A stretch of 57,126 bases of DNA, taken from CAVWCW01 sp963753615. Its GTDB lineage: Bacteria; Pseudomonadota; Gammaproteobacteria; Chromatiales; Chromatiaceae. The notes under the pieces are model-generated. The model was not told where the DNA came from, did not search any database, and worked only from the letters and a program-made list of their open reading frames with translations. The stretch is from positions 1 to 57,126 of the forward strand of contig CAVWCW010000009.1 in assembly GCA_963753615.1 (NCBI GenBank). The letters are read 5' to 3'. Position 1 is the first letter of the stretch, and the number at the start of each line of letters is the position of its first letter. Below are positions 47,000 through 56,177 of the stretch, one piece after another. Made by a program: the position numbers and the translations under genes.

Positions 47000-49141
47000 T
47001 CAACGAGCGCTGCGCCGCCGGCCTGGCTTGCGACCCTCGAACACCAGCACGCTGCGCGGCCGAGCCTGCTGGTAAACCACCCGCAGCGGGCGCTGGTGGG
47101 ATCTGGGCAGGATGTCCCGGGGCGAGGGCTCGGCGGTATCCAAGGCCCGATACCAGACCCGACCCGGCAGCTCGGGCAAAACCACCGGATGGCTGCGTTC
47201 GGACATATTCAAGACCACGTGCAGGTCCTCTTCGTTTGGGTCGATGGCGGCCAGGGTGAAAGCCAGGAACCGAGCCTGGGGGTCGTCCCACTCGGGTTCG
47301 CCGAGCCGGGTACCGTGCCAACTCACCTCCGGCAACCTGCCCGCATCCTGGTTGCGCCCGCCCAGAAAGTGCCGCCGCATCAGGCAGGGATGACGACGGC
47401 GCAGGGCGATCAGCTCGCGCACGAAGCGCAGCATGTCGGCATTGGTCTCGGCCAGGCGCCAGTCGATCCAGCCAAGTTCATTGTCCTGGCACCAGGCGTT
47501 GTTGTTGCCCCGCTGACTGCGCAACAGCTCATCGCCCGCCAGCAACATCGGCACCCCCTGGCTGAGCAGCAGCACGGCGAGAAAGTTCTTCGCCTGGCGC
47601 CGGCGCAGATCCAGCACTTTCGGGTCTTCGGTCGGGCCCTCGACTCCGCAGTTCCAACTGAGGTTGTGGTCGCTGCCGTCGCGGTTTTCCTCGCCATTGC
47701 CGCGATTGTACTTGCGGTGGTAACTGACCAGGTCGTAGAGGGTGAAGCCGTCGTGACTGGTGACGAAGTTGATGCTGTTGCTGGGCAGGCGCCCGGCCCC
47801 TTGGTAGAGGTCGCTGCTGCCGGCCAGCCGGGTCGCCAGTTCCGCCACCAGAGCCGGGTCCCCGCGCACGAACTGGCGCACCAGATCGCGGTAGCGGCCG
47901 TTCCACTCCTGCCAACGGAAGCCGGGAAAGCCCCCCACCTGGTAGAGACCGCCGGCGTCCCAGGCCTCGGCGACCAGGCGGGTGCCGGCCAAGGTGTCGG
48001 ACAGCTCGATGCTCCAGAGCACCGGGGCATGATACTGGGGGCTGCCGTCCTCGCCTCGGGCCAGGGCGCTGGCCAGATCGAAGCGGAATCCGTCGACGTG
48101 CATCTCCCGCACCCAGTATTCCAGGCACTCGGTGATGAACATTACCAACAGCGGGTGATTGGCGTTGACGGTGTTGCCGCAGCCGGTGTAGTCCCGGTAC
48201 AGGCGGCGGTCGTCGGGATCGAGGTGGTAGAAGATCTCGTTGCCGAAGCCCTTGAAGTTGATCGTGGGGCCGTCCACTCCGGCCTCGGCGGTATGGTTGA
48301 AGACCACATCCAGGATCACGCCAATGCCGGCCCGGTGCAGGGCCTTGACCAGGTCGCGAAACTCCCGCAGCTGCCCGTCCGGATCCTCGGCCAGGCAATA
48401 GCGCGGATGCAGGGCGTAGTAACAGTATGGGCTGTAGCCCCAGAAGTTCTTGAGCCCACGCCGTGCCGCGCCGGCCGGGACGTCCTGCTCGTCGAAGGCC
48501 ATGATCGGCATCAGCTCGACATGGGTAATGCCGAGCTGCTGCAGGTAGGGGACCATCTCCATCAGGCCGGCGAATGTGCCCGGGTGACGCACCCTCGACG
48601 ACGGGTGGCGGGTGAACCCGGCCGGGTGCAGTTCGTAGATAATCGCCTGCTCCGCCGGCAGCCGCAGTGGCGTGTCGCCCTCCCAGTCGTAGTCGTCCTT
48701 CACTACGACGCCGCGAATCGCGCTGTCGAGGTTGCCGCCAGGACCTTGTGCCCGGTCACGCTGCCAAAGGCGGTCGCTGACAGCCCGCGCCCAAGGATCC
48801 AACAGCGCCTTGGCCCGGTCGAAGCGGAAGCCAATCCCCGGTGTGCCCTCGGGGCCGTCGATACGCCAGTTGTAATGGATGCCGGGGGGCAGACCCTCGA
48901 CATAGACGTGCCAACTGTAGAAGGTGCGGTTGCGCTCGGAATCCAGATCGACGACCTGGAACGGCTCGCGGCTGTCGGCATCGGCGAACAGCAGCAGCTC
49001 GGCGGCGCTGGCGTTGCGGCTGAAGATCGAGAAATTGACCCCGCCGCTATCGGGGGTGGCCCCGAAGGGGTAGCGCGAGCCTGGACTGACGGGATAGGTC
49101 TTCACCGCTACTGCCTCCGCGGGGCGGCGCGCCATGGACAT
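47000..49141 (-). CDS. glgX: Glycogen debranching enzyme GlgX
   Basis: The 713-residue isoamylase-type GH13 enzyme has an N-terminal CBM48-like domain (YPFGATPDSGGVNFSIFSRN) and catalytic motifs AGIGVILDVVFNHTAE, MHVDGFRFDLASALAR (nucleophile), LVAEAWDAGGLYQVG (acid/base) and NFVTSHDGFTL. The NWGYSPYCYY-type segment appears as KNFWGYSPYCYYALHP. It cleaves alpha-1,6 branches left after phosphorylase action, which fits the glgP gene just upstream. Confidence 0.95.
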   Translation of the reverse strand: MSMARRPAEAVAVKTYPVSPGSRYPFGATPDSGGVNFSIFSRNASAAELLLFADADSREPFQVVDLDSERNRTFYSWHVYVEGLPPGIHYNWRIDGPEGTPGIGFRFDRAKALLDPWARAVSDRLWQRDRAQGPGGNLDSAIRGVVVKDDYDWEGDTPLRLPAEQAIIYELHPAGFTRHPSSRVRHPGTFAGLMEMVPYLQQLGITHVELMPIMAFDEQDVPAGAARRGLKNFWGYSPYCYYALHPRYCLAEDPDGQLREFRDLVKALHRAGIGVILDVVFNHTAEAGVDGPTINFKGFGNEIFYHLDPDDRRLYRDYTGCGNTVNANHPLLVMFITECLEYWVREMHVDGFRFDLASALARGEDGSPQYHAPVLWSIELSDTLAGTRLVAEAWDAGGLYQVGGFPGFRWQEWNGRYRDLVRQFVRGDPALVAELATRLAGSSDLYQGAGRLPSNSINFVTSHDGFTLYDLVSYHRKYNRGNGEENRDGSDHNLSWNCGVEGPTEDPKVLDLRRRQAKNFLAVLLLSQGVPMLLAGDELLRSQRGNNNAWCQDNELGWIDWRLAETNADMLRFVRELIALRRRHPCLMRRHFLGGRNQDAGRLPEVSWHGTRLGEPEWDDPQARFLAFTLAAIDPNEEDLHVVLNMSERSHPVVLPELPGRVWYRALDTAEPSPRDILPRSHQRPLRVVYQQARPRSVLVFEGRKPGRRRSAR

Positions 49142-49159
49142 GGGCCTATTGTAGCCGGT

Positions 49160-51656
49160 TCAATCCCCGAGCTGCACCGGCACAGGCGCGGCATGCCAGA
49201 TCTTGTCGCAGTATTCGCGGATCGCCCGGTCCGAGGAGAAGCGCCCGATGCGGGCCAGGTTGAGAAGCGCCATCCGATTCCAGCGGGCGGGATCGCGGTA
49301 GGCCTGCTCCGCCAAAGCCTGGCAGTCCACATAGCTGCGGTAGTCGGCGCACAGCAGGTAGGGGTCGTGATCGCGCAAGTTCCGTGTCAGCGGCCGGAAC
49401 AGATCGCGGTCGCCGTGGGAGAACAGGCCGGAGTCGATCAGGTCGAGCACCCCGCGCAGTTCCGGATCGGCGTCCAGGATCGCTCCGGGGCGATAGCCCT
49501 CGGTCTTGGTGCGCATTACCTGCTCGGCGTCGAGCCCGAAGCAGAAAAAGTTGTCGGCTCCGACCGCCTGGCGGATCTCCACATTGGCCCCGTCCAAGGT
49601 GCCGATGGTCAGCGCCCCGTTCATGGCGAACTTCATATTGCCGGTGCCGGAGGCCTCCATGCCGGCGGTGGAGATCTGCTCCGAGAGATCCGCGGCAGGG
49701 TAGATGGGCTCGGCGCGCTTGACGTTGAAGTCCGGGTAGAACACCAGCCGCAGAAACCCGTTGACCTGGGGGTCGCGGTTGATCACCTCGGCCACCGAGT
49801 TGATCAGCTTGATGATCAGCTTGGCCATGCGGTAGCCGGGCGCCGCCTTGCCGGCGAACACGAAAGTGCGCGGGACCAGCTCCAGATTGGGGTCCTGCTT
49901 GAGGCGCTGGTACAGGGTCAGCATATGCAACAGGTTGAGGTGCTGGCGCTTGTATTCGTGGAAGCGCTTGACCTGGATGTCGAACAGGCTGTCGGGGTCC
50001 ACCGCGGTGCCGGTGCAGTCGCGGATCAGGCCGGCGAGCCGACCCTTGGCGGCCCGCTTGACCGCCTGCCAGTCCTGCTGCAGGCCGCCGTCCTCGGCCC
50101 GCTCCTCGAGCACCCGCAGGCGCTCCAGGTCCTTGGGCCAGTCGGGACCGACCAGGCCGCTCAGCAACCTGCACAGGTCCGGGTTGGCCATCTGCATAAA
50201 GCGGCGCGGGGTGACGCCGTTGGTGACGTTGTGAAACTTCTCAGGCCAGAGGTCGTGGAAATCGGCCAGCACCGTGGACTTGAGCAGCTCGCTGTGCAGT
50301 TCGGCGACGCCGTTGACGGCGAAACTGCCGGCGCAGGCCAGATTGGCCATCCGCACCGAGCGGCGGCCGTCCTCGGCGATCAGCGACATTCGGGCGACCC
50401 GCTCCTGGTCCCAGGGGAAACGCACCCGCACCTGGTCGAGAAACCGCCGGTTGATCTCATAGATCATCTCCAGATGGCGCGGCAGCAGGCGCTCGAACAG
50501 GTCCAGGGGCCAGGTTTCCAGGGCCTCGGGCAGCAGGGTGTGGTTGGTGTAGGCGAAGGTCTGGCGGCAGATCTCCCAGGCCGGGTCCCAGTCCAGGTCG
50601 TGCTCGTCCACCAGCAGGCGCATCAGTTCGGGCACCGCGATCGCCGGATGGGTGTCGTTGAGCTGGGCCACGAACTTGTCGCTGCAGGCCGTCCAGCCCG
50701 TCCGATTGCTGCAGGTGCAGCCGAATCATGTCCTGCAGGGTGCAGGAGACGAAAAAATACTGCTGCTTCAGGCGCAGTTCCTTGCCCACCTCCGGCTCGT
50801 CGTTGGGGTACAGCACCTTGGTCAGGTTCTCGGCCACCACTTCCGCATCGACGGCGCCGTAGTAGTCGCCCAGATTGAAGGCATGGAAATCGAACCCTTC
50901 GCAGGCCTCCGACTTCCACAGCCGCAGCAGGTTCGCGTTGTTCACGCCATAGCCGAGCACCGGGGTGTCGAAGGCGGTCCCGTTGATTACCAACTCCGGC
51001 TCCCAGTGCACGCGCAGCCGCCCGTCTTCGCCGCGGCGCTGCTCGGTGTGCCCGCCGAAGCGCACCGGAAAGCGCAGTTGCGGCCGCGCCAGTTCCCAGG
51101 GGTTGCCGTTGCGCAGCCAGCGGTCGCTCACCTCCACCTGCCAGCCGTCGCGAATCTCCTGGTCGAAGATGCCGAACTCATAGCGAATGCCGTAACCGAT
51201 CGCCGGGATCTGCAGGGTCGCCAGGGAGTCCAGATAGCAGGCCGCCAGACGCCCCAGGCCGCCGCTGCCCAGTCCCGGCTCCTCCTCCTGCTGCAGGATG
51301 GCCTCGTATTCCAAACCCAGGCCGCCGGCGGCCTCGGCGGCGGCGTCGAAAATGCCCAGGTTGATCAGGTTCTGGCGCAGCTGGGGGCCGATCAGGAACT
51401 CGGCGGAAAGATAGCAGACGGTGCGCGCTCCGGTCTCTTTGTAGGTCTGGGCGGTCTTGATCCAGCGCTCGAGCATGCGGTCGCGCACGGTATAGGCAGC
51501 CGCCATGTAGTAGTCGTGGGGGCTGGCCACATCGCGAAAACGGCCCAGCAGGTAGAAGAGGTTGTCGAGAAATGCCCGTTGCAGGGTCTCGGCGCTCATG
51601 CCGGTGCGCGTCGGCTCGCGCTCCGGACGGATCGGCAGGTTGGTTTTGTTGCCCAT
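49160..51656 (-). CDS. glgP: Glycogen/maltodextrin phosphorylase, one frameshift
   Basis: This PLP-dependent enzyme releases glucose 1-phosphate from alpha-glucans. N-terminal segments: ERWIKTAQTYKETGARTVCY, SAEFLIGPQL, LGSGGLGRLAACYLDSLATL and YGIRYEFGIFDQEIRDGWQ. C-terminal segments: QLNDTHPAIAVPELMRLLVD, NVTNGVTPRRF, FDIQVKRFHEYKRQHLN, FAGKAAPGYRMAKLIIKLIN and EASGTGNMKFAMNGALTIGT with the PLP lysine. A +1 break near 50690 divides them; joined length is about 831 residues. It lies upstream of glgX in the same direction. Confidence 0.96.
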
Positions 51657-51769
51657 ACTCGCTTCGCTGCTCCGCTTGCGGCCAAGCCCCGATGGCGCTG
51701 GCCGCCGCGCAGCCCTCCCTTCCTAATTGAGGCCGATTACGGGCAATTTGGCAAGCCGCCGGCGCCGGC

Positions 51770-53395
51770 TCAGGCGCTGCGCAGCGGCGACATCCGCACC
51801 AACAGAATGGCCAGCATGGGCACAACGAAGCTTAGCACCGTGACCGTCGCCAACAGGATCCCCAGCTCGCTGTAGTCTGCGGGGGTAACCAAGGCACCGG
51901 TGACCCCGTCGCGAACCTCGCGGGTGACCGTGAAAATCTGGTTCAGATACTTGGTGCCGAGCTGCGACAGGGACAGGGCCAGGTTGGTGAACGAGGCCAT
52001 CACCGCGAAGAAGGTCGCCTTGAGATGGCTCGGTGCGGAGTTGGCGATCCAGGCCAGCATCGGGATCATGGCGATCTGGCCCAGGGGCGACTCCAAGGCG
52101 GTGTCCACCAGGGCAATGAAGCGGGCGTCCACCACGCCGCCGGTCACCGAAGCGGTCCATTCGTGCAGCCCGTAGTACATGCCCAGTATCGGCAGGCTGA
52201 GCAGGGTCCCGGCGATGGTGAGAAAGCCCACCACATAGGCGATCGAGCGTTCGGCCATGAAGCGGCGGAAGATGAACATGCCCAGCAGGGTCAGGCTGCT
52301 GGCTATAAGCGACAATACCGAGAGGAACTGCTGATCGAAACCGAGTTCGTCGATCTGCCACCAACTGGAGCCCGCCCCCGGCCCCGGCAGTGCCCGGAAC
52401 ATGAAAATGATCACCGCCGTACCCACCAGGGTGGCCCGCGCCTCCTGGTCCAGCACCTGTACCAGGCGATAAATAAGAAAAAGCACGATGGCCATGGAAC
52501 CGGCGAACACGATTTCCTCTTTGTAGGGACCGTCGCCGAGGCCCACCCCGAGCGTGAACGCGACGAACGCCAGGCTGCCGCCCAGGATCCACCAATTCGG
52601 TGCAGGGCGTTCCTCCTGCGGGTCGATCATGGCCCGGGCCTCCGCGGAACTGTGGCCGGCGGCGCGCAGCCGGCGCTGGTCTCTGAGCTTGATCAGTCCG
52701 CCCAGCGTCACGCCGAACACCGAAATCAAGGGGATCGCCAGGGCCATGCGATAGACGTCCAGGTAGGCCTCCACCTTATGGGCCTCCGACATCTGCTCGA
52801 CCCCGCTGAACACGTAGACATTGATCACCGCGACCAGCACGCCGCCGCCGATGATCGCCACCCTGCCCAGGGTCTGCATGGTGGTATGCATCAAGCGCAG
52901 AACCGCCGGCGGCAAGGGCCTCCCCTGCTCGTCGACCCTGGGAACCGCTTCCACCGTCATCGCGTCCGCCACCACGTCCTGCAGCACGTAGCCCACCGGC
53001 GCCAGCAGGACGCTGAGCACGAACCAGACCTCCACCGGCATCACTGCGGCCATCTCGGCGCGCTGGCCGAGCAGTCCGATCATAATCAACAGCGCCGCGG
53101 TGACCAGACCGGCGCCCAGAAACACCAAGCCGGACTTCCAGCGCCAGATCAGGTCCACCAGATGGCCCAGCGGCATCTTCAGGGCCCAGGGGATACCGGC
53201 CCAGAAACCGAGCGCCGCGAGAAACTCCGCCGACAGCCCCAGGTAATCCTTGACGAAGAAGGTACCGACGATGGCGGTGAGCCCTTGAATCCCGTAGGCC
53301 AGGTAGACCATCAACGGCGGCAGGTAAGACAGGCGCAGCTCGCGCCCGAGTTCCAGGATGTTGCGGTCGATCCAGTGCAGCAGACGGCGGGCCAT
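51770..53395 (-). CDS. BT1/folate-biopterin-like MFS transporter
   Basis: The 541-residue membrane protein has about 12 to 14 helices. Features recalling the BT1 family are LPPLMVYLAYGIQGLTAIVG, FWAGIPWALKMPLGHLVDLI, VLQDVVADAMTVEAVPRVDE and LKATFFAVMASFTNLALSLS followed by LGTKYLNQIF. BT1 proteins carry folates or pterins in protists, plants and cyanobacteria; substrates of bacterial members are mostly unknown. The start at 53395 (MARRLLHWIDRN) is preferred to an ATG eight codons earlier. A role in sugar transport is possible given its neighbours, but that is guesswork. Confidence 0.82.
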   Translation of the reverse strand: MARRLLHWIDRNILELGRELRLSYLPPLMVYLAYGIQGLTAIVGTFFVKDYLGLSAEFLAALGFWAGIPWALKMPLGHLVDLIWRWKSGLVFLGAGLVTAALLIMIGLLGQRAEMAAVMPVEVWFVLSVLLAPVGYVLQDVVADAMTVEAVPRVDEQGRPLPPAVLRLMHTTMQTLGRVAIIGGGVLVAVINVYVFSGVEQMSEAHKVEAYLDVYRMALAIPLISVFGVTLGGLIKLRDQRRLRAAGHSSAEARAMIDPQEERPAPNWWILGGSLAFVAFTLGVGLGDGPYKEEIVFAGSMAIVLFLIYRLVQVLDQEARATLVGTAVIIFMFRALPGPGAGSSWWQIDELGFDQQFLSVLSLIASSLTLLGMFIFRRFMAERSIAYVVGFLTIAGTLLSLPILGMYYGLHEWTASVTGGVVDARFIALVDTALESPLGQIAMIPMLAWIANSAPSHLKATFFAVMASFTNLALSLSQLGTKYLNQIFTVTREVRDGVTGALVTPADYSELGILLATVTVLSFVVPMLAILLVRMSPLRSA

Positions 53396-53548
53396 GGGGA
53401 AATCCTGTAGCGGCGGCAAATGCCGGCATCATAGCAAAACCCGGCAAGGGGTCCATGCACTCGGACGCGCGCCGCCTGCCCGCTGGCAGAATAGCCACGC
53501 CGTCATCCCGGAAGCCCCCGGCGGCCCCCGACCCCCTACCGCGCGCGT

Positions 53549-53812
53549 TTACGCGAAATCCGCCGGACTCTGCACCGACAGCCCCGGCTTGTTCAGCACG
53601 TGGGTGTAGATCATGGTGGTGGAAACGTCTGCATGGCCCAGTAGTTCCTGCACCGTGCAGATGTCGTAACTCGTGCCCGTAGGGTGGATGAAGCGCAGCG
53701 CATCCACCGGGCTTGGCACTGCATCTCCCTACCAGCTCGCGTTCAAGCGAAAGCGGATGTCGTAGCCGGCCTCCAGCAACTGGGTGGCCAAACGCTGCAC
53801 GAATAAAGCGAG
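53549..53812 (-). pseudogene. Integron integrase, C-terminal relic
   Basis: The minus strand encodes TVQELLGHADVSTTMIYTHV followed by LNKPGLSVQSPADFA and a stop at 53549-53551, the typical C-terminus of integron integrases (the LGH histidine and the nucleophile Tyr of IYTHV are kept). Upstream of this, after a 95-bp disruption, ATQLLEAGYDIR continues the homologue to about 53805. The catalytic Arg boxes and the whole N-terminal part are missing, so the gene is dead. The orientation, pointing away from the cassettes at the right, is that of an integron. Confidence 0.8.
53670..53764. repeat. Short palindromic insertion within the integrase relic
   Basis: The integrase homology is interrupted by about 83 bp flanked by near-identical 12-bp direct copies of GCRGATGTCGTA (53658-53669 and 53753-53764), as expected for a target-site duplication. 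The insert contains a hairpin GGTGGATG / CATCCACC (53683-53690 and 53701-53708) beside GTAGGG. It resembles the widespread REP-like intergenic palindromes of proteobacteria. Confidence 0.65.
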
Positions 53813-54297
53813 CGTTGTTCTTTGTGTGGCAGCAGTGCCCGCCGGAAGTCAGGGTTTCAAAGCCGGAAAACCGGGGTATACTCGGGGTAAATAGGGACAC
53901 AGGAACTCCCGAGGAGCTACGGAAACCCACCGAATCCGCCGCGTTCCGCACCGCCTAACGAGCAGCTCGCAGCAGGAAATACGATCGCTATATCTGGTTC
54001 CGGCATTCCGTAGCGGGGAAGCTTCGTCCGACAGACATTGATCGGTTACAGGCACTGGGCTCGGGCCAGCGCTGAGGGTTGGGTGGGCTCTTGAAAGCTC
54101 ACCGGAGGGGAGACAGTTGTCAGGGCGCGCACGTATAGAGACCGCGGGCGTTCCGGCCCACGCGATGCGACGAAGGGATAGCCCTAGCGATTAGTTCTTC
54201 GCTGACGACTACTCTCTCTCCGGGGATGGCCGCTAAACCGTGGTCTGTCCCATAATGTTCTTATAAGGTTTCACATCATCCAACGGATGGGTAAAAA
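53765..54297. other. Region between integrase relic and first cassette
   Basis: No gene is supported from about 53812 to 54297, where the missing integrase 5' part and attI would be expected. A GCCTAAC at about 53954 and a GTTGGGT at about 54077 fit attC R-box consensus individually, but the bases between them do not form a convincing stem. The start of the first cassette is therefore not defined. Confidence 0.4.
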
Positions 54298-54693
54298 ATG
54301 CCTAGAAGATTGACGAACACAAAAACTGGGACTCACCAAGTCCTAAAAAACTCCGCATTTGAAAGCATCGTTGTCAGTTGGCTGATGCAAGATGGCTGGC
54401 AAGTATTTATTCCAATTCTAGACAATGGGCATCAAACAGATATTTTGATTTCTGACGGCCCGAATTACCACAGATTACAAATAAAAACAGTTGAGGCTTC
54501 CGGTGAAGATCATGTTGTCGAAAACAAGTGGAAAGACAGCAATGTTGATGTTGTAGTATTTTTCGCACGGAACTCTACCTGGGGCTATATTGCCCCAGCC
54601 TTTACCCAAAACAAACGAAAACTGAATAGTGATGGACACCAGAGATTTACTCAATCAAAGAAAGAGTTTATCAAGGCGTTCCACAAGCTATAG
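54298..54693 (+). CDS. PD-(D/E)XK nuclease-like cassette protein
   Basis: The 131-residue product has a nuclease-like core: Glu22 (AFESIVVSWLMQDGW), Asp48 (GHQTDILI) and Gln61-x-Lys63 (YHRLQIKTVEA), the E-D-QxK pattern of small PD-(D/E)XK endonucleases such as the homing-endonuclease-like group. VDVVVFFARNSTWGYI continues the fold. The gene is far more AT-rich than the chromosome and is followed, eight bases after its stop, by an attC-like site, so it is read as an integron gene cassette. Whether it acts in defence, repair or as a toxin cannot be told. Confidence 0.75.
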   Translation: MPRRLTNTKTGTHQVLKNSAFESIVVSWLMQDGWQVFIPILDNGHQTDILISDGPNYHRLQIKTVEASGEDHVVENKWKDSNVDVVVFFARNSTWGYIAPAFTQNKRKLNSDGHQRFTQSKKEFIKAFHKL

Positions 54694-54700
54694 AAAAATC

Positions 54701-54804
54701 TTATAACACAACGCTAAACTCGGACCTCAGTGCCGCCGCGATTTTTTCGTGTAATTCGAGCTTACGAGTGGGCAGCACTGGGTCCAGTTAGCTTGACGTT
54801 AGTG
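54701..54804 (+). other. attC-like recombination site 1 (after the PD-(D/E)XK gene)
   Basis: The site starts with TTATAAC (54701-54707) and ends with core GTTAGTG (54798-54804). The inner arms pair almost perfectly: GCTAAACTCGGACCTCAGTG on the left with CACTGGGTCCAGTTAGC on the right, leaving three unpaired bases (A, C, T) all on the left arm. Extrahelical bases confined to one arm and a GACGTTA-type core are attC hallmarks, and the sequence is reminiscent of Vibrio VCR sites. Confidence 0.78.
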
Positions 54805-54831
54805 CACAAAGGTACCGAATATGTGAATTAC

Positions 54832-54845
54832 GGTGACACTTCACC
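54832..54845 (+). repeat. REP-like palindrome at the left end of the RAYT element
   Basis: GGTGACACTTCACC forms a hairpin (GGTGA-CACT-TCACC) 36 bases before the RAYT start codon. The same unit reappears near the window end (57085-57098) and, inverted, downstream of the RAYT gene. The surrounding TTACGGTGACACTT (54828-54841) is exactly matched by inverted AAGTGTCACCGTAA copies on the right. Confidence 0.8.
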
Positions 54846-54881
54846 ATTTGCACTATTTCCCAGCTGTGCTAGGCTCACCGC

Positions 54882-55571
54882 ATGTCCCGACTTCCAAGAA
54901 TTATCGTTCCAGGCGTCCCGCACCACGTGACTCAGCGGGGCAACAGGCGCCAGAGAGTTTTCATCGAAGACGATGACTACGCGCTCTACAAGGATTGGCT
55001 AGCGCGGTCGTGTCGGTCAAATGGTGTAGAGGTCTGGTCGTATTGCTTGATGCCGAACCATGTTCATCTGATTCTCGTACCGTCAGACGATACCGGGCTG
55101 TCTCGGGCTGTCGGCGAAACACATCGTCGTTACAGTGGGTACATCAATGCACGTCAACGGGTAACCGGGCACTTGTTTCAAGGGCGATTTGGATGCGTGG
55201 CAATGGATGAGTCTCACTTGATGGCGGCTTTTCGCTATGTTGCTTTGAACCCCGTCAAGGCGAAACTTGTTAGTGTAGCTGTTGATTGGCCTTGGTCCAG
55301 CACGCCAGCACATTTCAGAGGTAATGACGACGGTTTGGTCACCGTAAAGCCGCTTCTGGATCGCGTCGAGCGGCTTGATGAGTTCTTGGACATGGCGCCG
55401 GACCCAGAACTTGAAACCGCTTTGGCAAAGGGTCAGACCATAGGGCGCCCGTTGATGGGTGACCAAGCGCTAGCGGAACTCGAAAAGCGGCTCGGTCGCC
55501 CATTGAGGCCCAGGAAGCGTGGCCGCCGAGCTTCACCGAAGAATGACACCAAGAAAATTAGATTAGTGTAA
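54882..55571 (+). CDS. REP-associated tyrosine transposase (RAYT, Y1 HUH family), intact
   Basis: The 229-residue protein has the RAYT N-terminus MSRLPRIIVPGVPHHVTQRG, the HUH metal motif MPNHVHL (His60, His62) and a helix with the likely nucleophile Tyr87 in RRYSGYINARQ. GHLFQGRFG and FRYVALNPVKAKLV follow, and a basic C-terminus (RPRKRGRRASPKND). RAYTs cut and join single-stranded DNA at REP palindromes. The reading frame is intact and flanked by the short palindrome in both orientations. It has inserted between attC site 1 and the carbonic anhydrase gene. Confidence 0.92.
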   Translation: MSRLPRIIVPGVPHHVTQRGNRRQRVFIEDDDYALYKDWLARSCRSNGVEVWSYCLMPNHVHLILVPSDDTGLSRAVGETHRRYSGYINARQRVTGHLFQGRFGCVAMDESHLMAAFRYVALNPVKAKLVSVAVDWPWSSTPAHFRGNDDGLVTVKPLLDRVERLDEFLDMAPDPELETALAKGQTIGRPLMGDQALAELEKRLGRPLRPRKRGRRASPKNDTKKIRLV

Positions 55572-56003
55572 ATGGTAAAGTGTCACCGTAAATCTAAGAA
55601 AATTAGATTAGTGTAAATGGTAAAGTGTCACCGTAAATCTCTTTAAATCTCTTTGAACCCCGTCAAGGCGAAACTTGTTAGTGTAGCTGTTGATTGGCCT
55701 TGGTCGAGCACGCCAGCACATTTCAGAGGTAATGACGACGGTTTGGTCACCGTAAAGCCGCTTCTGGATCGCGTCGAGCGGCTTGATGAGTTCTTGGACA
55801 TGGCGCCGGACCCAGAACTTGAAACCGCTTTGGCAAAGGGTCAGACCATAGGGCGCCCGTTGATGGGTGACCAAGCGCTAGCGGAACTCGAAAAGCGGCT
55901 CGGTCGCCCATTGAGGCCCAGGAAGCGTGGCCGCCGAGCTTCACCGAAGAATGACACCAAGAAAATTAGATTAGTGTAAATGGTAAAGTGTCACCGTAAA
56001 TCT
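55243..56003 (+). repeat. Direct duplication of the 3' part of the RAYT gene (353 bp, twice)
   Basis: Bases 55243-55595 recur at 55651-56003, offset 408, with about one mismatch noted (GGTCCAGC versus GGTCGAGC). The second copy therefore carries the last 108 RAYT codons in a headless frame (55653-55979) and is not a functional gene. A short stretch around AAGAAAATTAGATTAGTGTA is itself repeated in tandem between the copies. Confidence 0.9.
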
Positions 56004-56091
56004 CACAGTAAATCTAGATTAAGTGTCACCGTAAATCAACCGTAAATCAAAGTGTCACCGTAAATCCGTAAAGAAAGTGTCACCGTAAATC
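55574..56091 (+). repeat. Cluster of AAGTGTCACCGTAAATC motifs downstream of RAYT
   Basis: The palindrome in inverted orientation (GGTAAAGTGTCACC) occurs at 55574, 55619 and 55982. The core AAGTGTCACCGTAAATC occurs three more times, at 56021-56037, 56050-56066 and 56075-56091, with scraps such as CCGTAAATCAA in between. Spacing is irregular (about 25-45 bases apart within clusters), unlike a CRISPR array. Confidence 0.85.
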
Positions 56092-56177
56092 CATCAACAC
56101 CATTAATTGGTGTGGCGTTACAAGAGTGTAGAAGGTAATTCTTGGGCGCACAATTCAAAACAATTGGAGGTAGGAGC

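Noticed and set aside
53954..54083. A third attC from GCCTAAC to GTTGGGT
   Set aside because: The two boxes match consensus individually, but the sequence between does not fold into matching arms.
55653..55979. Second RAYT gene
   Set aside because: It is a headless duplicate of the last 108 codons without the HUH motif, not a gene.
55574..56091. Possible CRISPR array
   Set aside because: The repeated unit is 17 bp, irregularly spaced, with partial copies and no unique spacers of constant length, and no cas genes. It is better explained by the RAYT-linked palindrome.
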